From Symsagittifera roscoffensis (lineage: Eukaryota; Xenacoelomorpha; Acoela; Convolutidae): 64,000 nt of DNA. Each line of letters starts with the position of its first letter. Positions within the stretch are counted from its first letter, which is position 1. Made by a program: the position numbers and the translations under genes. Below are positions 12,501-23,100 of the stretch, piece by piece. The notes beneath the pieces are model-generated. The model worked only from the letters and a program-made list of their open reading frames with translations. It was not told where the DNA came from and ran no database searches. The stretch is taken from positions 68,810,123 through 68,874,122 of the forward strand of contig NC_087064.1 of assembly GCF_963678635.1 (NCBI RefSeq), in the 5' to 3' direction.

Positions 12501-13862
12501 TGAAAATTCGAATCATAAGAGGAACAAGATCGAATCTTGGGTCTAGTAGAAACGAATCTGGGGGGCAATCAAATCTTGCAAAAACAAAACGTGGGGGAAC
12601 GAACAGGGGCAAAATCTAAAGCCAAATATGGTCGAATCATAAGTCAAAAAGAGTCAAATCCGGGGTCAGCTTGTGTCAATCAAATCAAACAGGGCCGAAT
12701 CCTTGGTCAAACAGAGTCAAATTATGGGTCGAACTAAGTCTTCTAATCATCGGTTGAATAGGGTTAAACCATGCGTCGAATATCGTCTAAAAATGACAAT
12801 GGTCAAATCATGAGTCAAAGAAGGTCGAAATATGGGTCAAATATGGTTGAATCATGTTCAAACTGGGTCTAATCATAAGACGAACAGGTTTTAAATGTGA
12901 GTCGAATCAACGATCAAATAGAGTAAAATTGTGGGTCAAACAAGGTCGAATCATGAACGATCATGGTCAACTCATGGGTCGAACACAGTCGACTTTCATG
13001 TTTCAAATAGGGTTGATAAAAATGAGAAGTGTCAAACCAAGAGCCAATCAGGGTCAAATAGTGGGTCGGACAGCGTCAAGAAAATGGAACAGGGTCGAAT
13101 CAGTGGTCAAACAGAGAAGAATTGTGGATCGAACAGGTGCAATTTTAGGGTAGGGTGGAAAAGGGAATCGGACCAAATTGAATTATGGATCAAACCGAGT
13201 CGAACATGGGTCTAACAATTGCGAATTATGGGTCCAAGAGTGTCGAATTGTGGGTCAAACAAGCTCGATAAAATTGAACAGGGTCGAATTATGGATCACG
13301 TTGAGTCAAATCGTAGGTCGAACAGGATCGATACAATTGATGAGGGTCGAGTCACGTGTTAAACATTGAGATCAAACAAAGGCCGAAACCGAATCAGGTC
13401 GAACTTTCTCGATAGAGTGAAACATGAATGAACCATGAATCAAACCTGATCACATTATGAATCGAACAGAGCTGAATCATGGGTCAAAAAGGGTCAAATC
13501 CTGCAGAAAAGTGTGTATACTGGGCTGAGGTACTCGACTCTTGATTCGAGCAAAAGCAGTAGAATGCTGGCTCTTTTTGTCGCAAATTGAGAAGGTCACA
13601 GGAAGTCTTAAGTCAAACTCTGTGGAACGAAAACTGTAGAAATTTGAATCAAACAGAGTCAATTTATGGGTCGAACTGGGTCAAACCATGAGTCGAACAA
13701 AAGTCGAACCTTGGGTCAAATAGAGTCAAATCGTAGATCGAACAGTGCCAATACAATTGAACAGTGTGGAATCATGGGTCAAGCAGAAACGAATCGTGGG
13801 TTGAACATGCGCGAATCATGATTCGGAAAGGCTCAATAAAATAAACATGGTCGAAACATGGG
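9540..13862 (+). repeat. degenerate GTCAAA/GTCGAA satellite
   Basis: About 4.3 kb in which GGGTCGAATCATGGGTCAAA-like units of roughly 20-24 bp follow one another with strong degeneracy. Conserved ~115-bp inserts, starting near CCTGCAGAAA and containing TTTTTGTCGCAAGTTGAGA, recur at about 9957, 10435, 11098, five times in the 237-bp array, and at 13498. Many insert copies have an inverted repeat such as GACCG-GAA-CGGTC. Reading frames through the array come from the repeat and are not genes. The same family continues in the next duplication and returns at 63019-64000. Confidence 0.85.
11228..12411 (+). repeat. higher-order repeat, five units of ~237 bp
   Basis: Five almost identical units begin near 11228, 11465, 11702, 11938 and 12175 (one unit is 1 bp shorter). 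Each has several short satellite monomers plus the ~115-bp conserved insert. Homogeneity far above that of the surrounding satellite points to recent amplification. Confidence 0.85.
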
Positions 13863-15120
13863 TCAAATAGAATCAATCAAATCTGGGGTCAACTTGGGTT
13901 GAATCATGGATCTCATAGAGGAGAATCATTGCGCGTTAAACTTGGCCGAACCTTGAGTCAAACAAGATCAATTAAACAGATAGGGTCAAATCATCATTCA
14001 AACAGAGTGGATTCGTACGTCGAACAAGGTCCAATCAAGGGTGGAATAGGGTCAAACAGTGGGTCGATTAATTTGAATCATGGAAATTAAGGATCAAACA
14101 AGATTGATAATACTGAATAGCATCGAATCATCGGTCAAATAGAGTCAAATTGTGTGTCGAACAGGGTCGAATCATGGGTCATTTAGGGTCAGGTTGGAAG
14201 CATGGGTCAAATGATGGCTCGAGCAAAATTTGAATCATGAGTCTAGCGAGGTCTCAAATGATGGGTCAAAAGGGTCGATTCATGGGTGAACCGGGATCGA
14301 TAGAGTAGGTCAGGGTCGATTCATGGGGCTAACTTGGTCAAATCAGGGGTCCATTCCAGTGTGTTTTCTGATTAACAGGCCGCCATGAGAAGGCCTACAT
14401 TTAGTCCCGTCGTCAAAAATTAGCAAAATTTTTGGGTCAACGAAAAAATTGTCTCTACACATGCGTAAAAATTGATTGGCCAATCTGAGAACAAGAAAAC
14501 GAATTGATCGAACCAAAGTATGACTGCCACTCAAGGCTACTGAAGTAGCTCTTGTTTTCTGTTTTCTAATAAACAATTAAAAATTAAATGTAAATTTTGT
14601 TTCGCAATCTTGTTCCATTCACTTTTAAGTACAAGTTGGAACTGTTCGAAAGCTTTATTTAGACAAGTAAAGCTTTATTTGGACATTTAAATTTCCTCAG
14701 CTCAATTGGGAATGCTTGTTGGACCGAACAAAGTTTCTTCCCCCGACCCACTACGCTATAAAAAGTCTAGTAAATAGCTCCGTAATAAATATCTTGATTT
14801 TACTTCGAATCCTAACGTGTAAAACTTTTACAGATAAAATATATAGTTTTTCATCTTGAGCTCAAGTAAAAATTTTGTATTCAATTGCACAAACTTTTTG
14901 TGAATACTGCTACTTGAAAAATTATATGGTTTTTTGTCCGACTTTCAAAGAAAAAGAAAAAATGTTTTTAATCCTGGCGTTATTTTTTTCTCAAGGTAGG
15001 TTTTGGCTCTGGATTTCGCATTTTGGAGGAGTTGTCCTAAACCGGCTCACAGTATGTTTCAAAACATTTTCACTAAATCATTAGCAAAAAACCGACTTAT
15101 AAAAATATCAAAAAAAAATG
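13863..15120 (+). repeat. 1.26-kb tandem duplication, unit 1
   Basis: Satellite (to about 14342) followed by ~780 bp of non-satellite sequence with no recognisable gene. The same 1258-1259 bp follows immediately as unit 2. The units differ at only a few sites, such as one T in the T run near 14430/15689. Confidence 0.9.
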
Positions 15121-16379
15121 TCAAATAGAGTCAATCAAATCTGGGGTCAACTTGGGTTGAATCATGGATCTCATAGAGGAGAATCATTGCGCGTTAAACT
15201 TGGCCGAACCTTGAGTCAAACAAGATCAATTAAACAGATAGGGTCAAATCATCATTCAAACAGAGTGGATTCGTACGTCGAACAAGGTCCAATCAAGGGT
15301 GGAATAGGGTCAAACAGTGGGTCGATTAATTTGAATCATGGAAATTAAGGATCAAACAAGATTGATAATACTGAATAGCATCGAATCATCGGTCAAATAG
15401 AGTCAAATTGTGTGTCGAACAGGGTCGAATCATGGGTCATTTAGGGTCAGGTTGGAAGCATGGGTCAAATGATGGCTCGAGCAAAATTTGAATCATGAGT
15501 CTAGCGAGGTCTCAAATGATGGGTCAAAAGGGTCGATTCATGGGTGAACCGGGATCGATAGAGTAGGTCAGGGTCGATTCATGGGGCTAACCTGGTCAAA
15601 TCAGGGGTCCATTCCAGTGTGTTTTCTGATTAACAGGCCGCCATGAGAAGGCCTACATTTAGTCCCGTCGTCAAAAATTAGCAAAATTTTTTGGGTCAAC
15701 GAAAAAATTGTCTCTACACATGCGTAAAAATTGATTGGCCAATCTGAGAACAAGAAAACGAATTGATCGAACCAAAGTATGACTGCCACTCAAGGCTACT
15801 GAAGTAGCTCTTGTTTTCTGTTTTCTAATAAACAATTAAAAATTAAATGTAAATTTTGTTTCGCAATCTTGTTCCATTCACTTTTAAGTACAAGTTGGAA
15901 CTGTTCGAAAGCTTTATTTAGACAAGTAAAGCTTTATTTGGACATTTAAATTTCCTCAGCTCAATTGGGAATGCTTGTTGGACCGAACAAAGTTTCTTCC
16001 CCCGACCCACTACGCTATAAAAAGTCTAGTAAATAGCTCCGTAATAAATATCTTGATTTTACTTCGAATCCATACGTGTAAAACTTTTACAGATAAAATA
16101 TATAGTTTTTTATCTTGAGCTCAAGTAAAAATTTTGTATTCAATTGCACAAACTTTTTGTGAATACTGCTACTTGAAAAATTATATGGTTTTTTGTCCGA
16201 CTTTCAAAGAAAAAGAAAAAATGTTTTTAATCCTGGCGTTATTTTTTTCTCAAGGTAGGTTTTGGCTCTGGATTTTGCATTTTGGAGGAGTTGTTTTAAA
16301 CCGGCTCACAGTATGTTTCAAAACATTTTCACTAAATCTTTAGCAAAAAACCGACTTATAAAAATATCAAAAAAAAATG
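15121..16379 (+). repeat. 1.26-kb tandem duplication, unit 2
   Basis: Direct repeat of 13863-15120. The joint at 15120/15121 places the unit's AT-rich end (CAAAAAAAATG) next to its satellite start (TCAAATAGAG). The outer 5' and 3' borders share at most one base at the joint. Confidence 0.9.
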
Positions 16380-18013
16380 TTTTTTAACTTTTTTTTTCTA
16401 AATTTTCATTTAATTTTTTGGGCAATGTAATTTAGGCGATGGAAGTTGTTGTTTTTAACTTGATTATTTTGATATAGAAGAGCTTAAGCGCACTCTCATT
16501 TTATCTAGAAAAATGCTAAATTAGTGATAGCTTAAGGGTGCAAGGTATTTATTTTGTTTAAGATTATTACACATGTCAGGCGGAGTGTCGTGATTTCTTG
16601 CTAAGTTTTCATCGAGTAATCTCAAGTTTTAAATGTTTATTGATATCTTTTCTCGCAAAAAAGCAGGGTTTTCTTACCGCACTTTTAAGCGTTCGCCGTG
16701 AACATAAGTTATTTAAATTCTTTGGATTCCCCTACGCGCGTGAGCATTTGGTTGCTGAGGCTTGAATATTGTGAGCTCAATACAATTAAGCACAAGATCA
16801 GAAATATCTGAAAAATTTATTTTATTGATTTGTCAGTCTACATACGTTTTGTCTCGCTTTGACAATTTAGGGGAAATTTTTGACAGAAAACAAAATTAAT
16901 TTTTTTTAACCTTGACATTTTTGCAACTATTAGTTTTCGCTATAATTGATCGCATCAATCAAAATTTTCAATTGATTTTTTATTGCTTGATCAGAAAACT
17001 AGTTTAGGTGACTATATAAATTGCGTGAAAAAAAAGGTGCGTTTCTCTCAATTTAGTTGAGACAAAAAATGAACAGACCAAAAACGGCTTGAATTTTTGC
17101 CAACGTTTTCACTGTGAAAATTTTTGTGCGGATTTTCCAATCATAATCTAAAACGGGTCAATTCATTTGGTTCAAAATTTAGGAGGCTCAATATAGGAGG
17201 CTCAAATGATTTAAAAATAACTAGAATTGAGCCTTTTTGCCGCCCGAACTAAAAACCAATTGAATTGACTCGGTTTAAGGAAGTATCTTTGGTTTGAAAA
17301 TCCGCACGACAAATTTCACCTTGAAATAGTCGCAAAATTTCAAACAATTTCTGTCCTTTTCATTTTTTGTTCTAATTTAACCCAGTTGGAGAAAAACAGG
17401 ATGAAAGTTTTGGTTTTTTTCACTTTATCTGATTCTTTCTTATCAATGCTATGGAAAAAAAATTCAGCTCAAAGTTCAAGGTAACTTCAATCATGCGCAA
17501 AAAGATGTGTAAAAAACAATCCAAATCAATGAAGTATGTCATTAAAAGATTTTGCTGCATTCAACGACCCCTGTATTTGTGGAAATGAGATAGGACTCAT
17601 AACAGGCGTCTTTCAAAAAAACTCTGTATTAGTTTTTTTTTCATAAAGGACTTTTTTTCTTTTAAATAACCAAAAATCACATTTTTGATTAAAATTGGAT
17701 CATAGTCATTAGCAAATCAATCTGTATCACATATCGATCTAGTTCGAATTATAGCTGGTCATGAAGAAAAAAACGAATCATTTTGTATTTGACAAGAGGA
17801 GAAGAAAATGCGCATTGCAAAAATGAAACTTTTCAAAAAAGTGTTTTCGTAATTAATTTTTAAGAATTATGAATCAACAAATTCCGGCCTGATTGGAGCA
17901 GTTTCAATGAAGTATTTGTTTGACAAATCAAATTGTTCACGATAAGCCTCGAAATCCACAAAAAGTCTGAGTATAAACAAACCTACTTGAATTATGTTGT
18001 TAGTTACATTTTT
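16380..18013. other. AT-rich sequence with a foldback repeat
   Basis: No gene was recognised. An imperfect inverted repeat occupies about 17030-17410 and is listed separately. Confidence 0.5.
17030..17410. repeat. imperfect foldback (inverted repeat) element
   Basis: The left arm (about 17030-17185) and right arm (about 17255-17410) are inverted copies: TGTGCGGATTTTCC near 17128 against GGTTTGAAAATCCGCAC near 17293, and GACAAAAAATGAACAGACC against its inverse near 17355. The right arm resembles the arms of the TA-flanked element at 20842, so it may be a diverged member of that family. Confidence 0.55.
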
Positions 18014-18537
18014 GTTCCGACTTTCGATACGAGAGTAACGGAATATTTGTGGTCGGGGTGGGTTTTTTTTTCTTCAGACAAATTTCGACTTTTTAACTAG
18101 CCGTTTTTGACGGAATTCTTTATATCATTTGAAAGGTATTGTTGTCCTGAGCTCAAATTTGAAAAGATATTTCACCTGTGATCATTTTTCGTAAAGTTAC
18201 GGAGGTTTAAAGATTGCAATTTTGGCCAATTTGGGACAATTAACGTGCGATATTTCGCGCTATTAACGCGTGAGCGGAGAGTTAATCCGTCTTAGAAATT
18301 GTTCCAAATAGGTTGAAAGAAGCTTATTTGCCATAATTGGTTTGTTACAAGGAGCGAAATCTATCTTTTTGTACTTTATATGGCGTGTGGGGGGATGATT
18401 TTCAAAAAAAAATTCAAATTTTAGAAAAAAAAATTCATTTTTTTTATTTCATTGAATTTTTTAAATGTTATTACTGCTCCATAAACCTTAAAAGGCAGTC
18501 GGAACATTCAGGGCTTCGTTCTGTTACGACCAGTCTT
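18014..18537 (+). mobile_element. Helentron-like (HINE) single copy, inverted relative to the 3.6-6.8 kb array
   Basis: Starts GTTCCGACTTTCGATACG and ends ...CAGTCGGAACATTCAGGGC...CAGTCTTG. It is homologous over ~525 bp to the element part of the array in the SLC18B1-like intron but lacks the ~190-bp spacer, which defines the element ends. The 3' stem is partly decayed here (TTCAGGGCTTCGTTCTG). Confidence 0.7.
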
Positions 18538-19933
18538 GTTGTAAGTGTTTTCGAAAGGAAGAGAATAACAAAGCAGAACAGATTCCAGAACAAAATGAAC
18601 TTACCAACCACAGCCAAAAAATGCAGACTTCTTTTACTTTGCTATTAAATGTTTGCAGTGAATACTAGTTCTATAAAAGTTTTCATCTGGATTCCCCGCC
18701 CGCTAAGGCATGACAGTCTAAATGCTAAAACATGGCTTATAAAAAACAAACTTTTAATCCATATCTTGTAAGAAAAAATAACAGCCACGCTCCGTCTGGT
18801 AAAACAGCCACGTCACGCAATTACCCATGTCTCTTGAAAATCACGGCCGATTTTATATTTTCTTGCATGTGTGTTATCGGTACTTTCAAAAAATCGAATT
18901 CCACAGTATTTTAGTTTTCCGGTGGGCGACGGTTATTTCTCCGTTCAAAAAAATCTGGTCACAACATCTGTAAAAATCCCTCTTAGTGCGGCTAACTACA
19001 TACACCGGATATCCGTTGTCCCAGAATGCTCTCAGAGAAAAAGTTTTGAATGAAGAAAAAAGTTTACAACCTTTTTTCTAAATTTCCCGTCAGTTTTTCA
19101 AAAGAGGCAGTTGCATTAGCATTTTTTTGATAAAATTAGCATTTCAGACTGTATGTAGCAGGTAAAATAATTCAAACTCAAACGTTTTTTTTTAAATATG
19201 TAAATTAAATTAAAATTTATTATAATTACAGCCAATTTTTTGTCGAATTTTTTCCCTGGTGGTGCGTCCAGAAAAATGGCTGAAAGTCGATTTAATCAAT
19301 TCACCAATCATTATAAAATTTTATAGCATCAGTTTAGGCGATGCGAACCATCTCCCCCTAAAAAGACCAAGTGAACAATCTCCGTTCTAAAATTAAATGG
19401 CAAATTGAACCAGTAAGGCTGCATGTATTAAGCTCAAGACTGATTGGCCTGCAAAATTATCCTTTTTAACCTCGTGAACTATCTTACCCCTATTTTGATT
19501 TTGGGGAAAATCTTTCCCTTGTTCCTTTCAGGCCCAGCACGAACTTTTTACTTTGTGGTTTGTTAACTTGTTTATACATATTAAACTTGTTACCCTCTTT
19601 GTACCCTGTTGTACCGCCTCTTTGTACCCTGCATTTTTCTAAGAGTTTGAAACCAAAAACCGCAACTGATGATTTGCGTTTTTTGACGACTTGTACTTTT
19701 GAACCGAAAGCCCGCTTGAAAATTTTGGGCTTAATTGCTGAAAAGTCTAATTGCTTAATTGCTGAAAATTCGAGCTGAATTTTCAATTTAAAGAAAGAAG
19801 ATTTTCTGAAACATGAAGATTTAAACTGAAGCTTTAATTTAAGATGTTTTTTGACAAGCAGTTTGATTTTGACCTCACTTAATAATTAATTGCTTGCATG
19901 GACCCAAAATTTGATTTGGTTGTTAGGGTCAGT
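18538..19933. other. AT-rich region, expected 3' UTR side of the phosphatase gene
   Basis: No coding exon was recognised. The part next to 19933 should include the 3' untranslated region of the minus-strand phosphatase gene; no convincing AATAAA was found on that strand close to the stop. Confidence 0.4.
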
Positions 19934-20142
19934 CTATTCTTCGTCGCTGCTTTCCGAGCTACTTTCACCCCCTCCAAACCCTCGACTCTCATTGGGGAGT
20001 ACTCCTCGGGTGGTTTTGAGCTGCAGTCGGGGGGAGACGGAGGGTAGGAGGAATGCAGCGTATGAGGCACAGAGTACCCCCACTATGCTTCCAGCCAGTA
20101 CATCAGAGGGGTGGTGTTTGTTGTCACTCACTCTGCTGAGGG
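19934..20142 (-). CDS. PLPP: PLPP-like last exon (C3 motif and tail)
   Basis: Acceptor TTTTCAG read on the minus strand at 20149-20143. Encodes LSRVSDNKHHPSDVLAG with the C3 histidine and aspartate, one membrane helix (VGVLCASYAAFLLP) and a hydrophilic, acidic C-terminus; stop TAG at 19936-19934. Confidence 0.88.
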
Positions 20143-23100
20143 CTGAAAATGACTATGAACTGTTTCAAAAAGAACATGAAAAGTTTGGTTATAGAAATTA
20201 GCAAAAACAACGGAGAAAAAATATTTTTAAAATAAAAAACTTCAAAGAGAACTGTATGATTAAGTTAATTTATCATACAGCATTTGTATCGCCAGAATTG
20301 CAAGTTTGCATGCAAAATCTACCGAACATTAACGGATTGGCTTTTCTGACTGCTCCAAACTTCTGGCTTTTTATTGTATGTTTGAAGTTAATGCAAGTTG
20401 TTTGTGATTTGTTTTCTGGTCAAGGATCAAGCAAATTTGTCAAATAGTGGAACCTCTTAATTTTGGTTAAGCAAAATTTTGAAAAAAAAAATTGAGCCAG
20501 CTACTCAGAGCGCGGGGTACACCATGTTCCTCGGCTTTTTGCTGTTTGCACATAACGTTTGCCTCAAGTAAATTACATCTCTGTAATTTCATACCATATT
20601 TTGAACGATTGCGAGCTAGATTAGAAACGGTAACCTTCGTTCAACAGTCACACTTGTTGTCATTTGCGGCATACAAGTTGAAAGGAAAAAAAAGCAAAAA
20701 CTGAGGGATATGAAAGATTGACGCGTGGACTGTAAGCAAAAAGTTGTCTACAGGACTGTTCTGTTCAAACCCTAGCGCTGAAGAAGCAAAACAAATCGAT
20801 ATGATCAAAAATATGTACTATTTTGAAAGACCTTCCAGATACAGTGCTGATTTGAATTAACCGGACAAAGCGAACAACATTGAAAACTTAAACGCGTTTT
20901 TCTCAAAATTGGTTAAGATTAGACAAAAGTGAAGAGTACAAAAATTGCACAGAATTTCACCAGAATTAGTATGGTGCAGTTTTTCCCCAAAATTCTGAGC
21001 CAAAATTTTACCCCAAAAATAGGTCATTTTGGCGTTTTTTATTCAATTAAGAATTACACTGAAACGGCTAAATTAATGGCTCATAAAATTAAAAAAAAAA
21101 ACTTCTTACACTGCCAAACAAAATTTTAGAAAGGTATTATTTTCAAAAATCTTTTTAAGAGAATAATATTTTGGTTGATACCCTAAAAACCATTTTCACA
21201 ATATACAAATCAAAATCTTTGGTTAAAGACAAATTTCAAACGTTTTACGAAAACTTTTGAAAATTTTACCCTTCTAAAATTTTGTTGGGCTGTGTAAGAG
21301 GTTTTTTTTGTTATAATTTTTTATCAAAAAACCTGGTAGTTGCAGTTTAATTCTCGATTCAGCAAAAAAAAACATAATGACCTATTTTTGGAATAAAATT
21401 TTGGTTCAGAATTTCGGGGGAAAATGTGCCATAAAAACTCTGGTGAAATTTTGAGCAATTTTGTTCTTTTCACTATTTGTCTAATCTTGAACCAATTTGA
21501 GAAAAAAGGGTGTGAAATTTCTAATTTCGTTTGTTTGTCCGGATAATTTATATCAGCACTGTATTTTATTGAAACAAATGATACATTTTTAAACAGATCA
21601 AACTTAAAAAAAGAGAAATTGTTAAACTTTTTGTCTTTTTTGGTCTTGAACTGACTTCTCTTGTTTTCTATTGTTTTCCTACCAGTGCTTGCTATGAACA
21701 CAATTAATGGCAACAAAGACAAGAGGAGAGAATGAATATCTAATGATGTAAAGTCATTCAAATGATAACTATAACAAAAGTCGAAAAACAAGGTTGTAAT
21801 ATTGTACTGAGCAATCCTGAATTTTTTTCTCATCCCTTGTAACTAAAATATCAATCGGATTATGCTTGTTCTTAAGTTTTTAAATTAGTCTAAGCTAATA
21901 AAATAATTTATTTTTTAGTCTAAAGTAGAAAACTCTTATAGACTGAATTAGAAAATTTCTTAATATAGTCAGTATTAATTTAGTCTAAGATTCTTATTTT
22001 TTTTGTTCTAAGTTTTCTTGTTCACAAAAGTGATTTCAACGTGGATCTCCGGTGTGCTGAAACGAAAAACATATGCTATTTACTAATGATTTACAGGTAC
22101 ATTTTAATTTGTACACTTTTCTAAAAACTTTTGTGAAAATCCGCCTTCTTTTTGAGAAAATTGAGAAAAACCTAGACGCACACTTGATTTTTTGGACCGA
22201 TCTAACCGAGTATCAGCATGCTATCGCGTTTGTTTCGTTATATTGAATAGACAGTAAATCTGGATTTTTTGAAGAGGTCCTGGCAAGTTTGCTTGCACAC
22301 AGGCTTTTTACGCAAAATTTGACACACTTGATTACTTCATGTTCAGGGAAACTTGCGGTGCTCAGAATGTGTAGATTGCAATTTTCAATTTAAATCTCAA
22401 TCACTTTAGCATTAGCAGCTCTTCTCCACTCGCTCAAAAAGATTCCTTTTTATTAGCATGGTGCCTTCCCGGCTCGAAATTGGACCTCGTTTTGGCCTCT
22501 ATTTTTTCCATTATGTAATGGGATGTGTTGCAATGCAAATGTAGAATAAAACAAGTATAGATGCATATAAAATAAGCTCAGTTGGCCGAGTGGCCTAAGC
22601 TACCATAACGCCGATTATATAGGTTAACAGTTGACGTAGGTTCGAGTCCCCCACCTGCCCATGTATTAATATACTAAAAACGGGGGTTACATCCTATTTT
22701 AACTGTTTTTTGGTTCTAATTCGGTTCAGCCTTGATTAAGGTTGACCGCCAAAAAGAGCAATTTGTCTCAAGGACATTACCGACCGGTTCTTGTGGCTAG
22801 CTTGCACCAATTTGTTTATTGAAACTGTTGAAGCGTTGAAATTATGAACATGAGTTATGTGAGTTTTTGGCTTATTTATAAATTATTGACAATGAATGTC
22901 CGTATTGCCGAGAATACGAGTTAAATATTATTTTCCGAGCCGTTTTATCTAGTTTACGGAGATTGAGCGCACATTTTGGCGCCCCACAAGGGACTCGAGT
23001 ATTCCTTCAGGCCAATCGAGCAGGGGTTGCCCTGCAATCGAGTATTCCAGCAAACCTTCAGGTCTATTATCCCAGCCTCCCCCCTGTGGCGCCCCACCGC

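Larger units (their letters stand above)
22526..22973 (+). repeat. BEL/Pao 5' LTR
   Basis: 448 bp, begins TGTTGCAATGC and ends GAGCGCACA. Carries TATAAAA at 22566-22572, followed immediately by a tRNA-like stretch with Pol III box matches at 22576-22660. Confidence 0.95.

Noticed and set aside
9540-13862. CRISPR-like array of short direct repeats
   Set aside because: The DNA is eukaryotic, monomers are degenerate and contiguous, and there are no unique spacers of constant length.
21324-21833. 169-codon minus-strand ORF as a gene
   Set aside because: Largely overlaps the inverted arm of a miniature element and has low-complexity composition; no domain recognised.
22576-22660. A functional tRNA gene
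   Set aside because: A and B boxes are good, but the acceptor ends do not pair, the T stem has mismatches and no convincing 7-nt anticodon loop was found. It also occurs identically in both LTRs, so it is part of the element.
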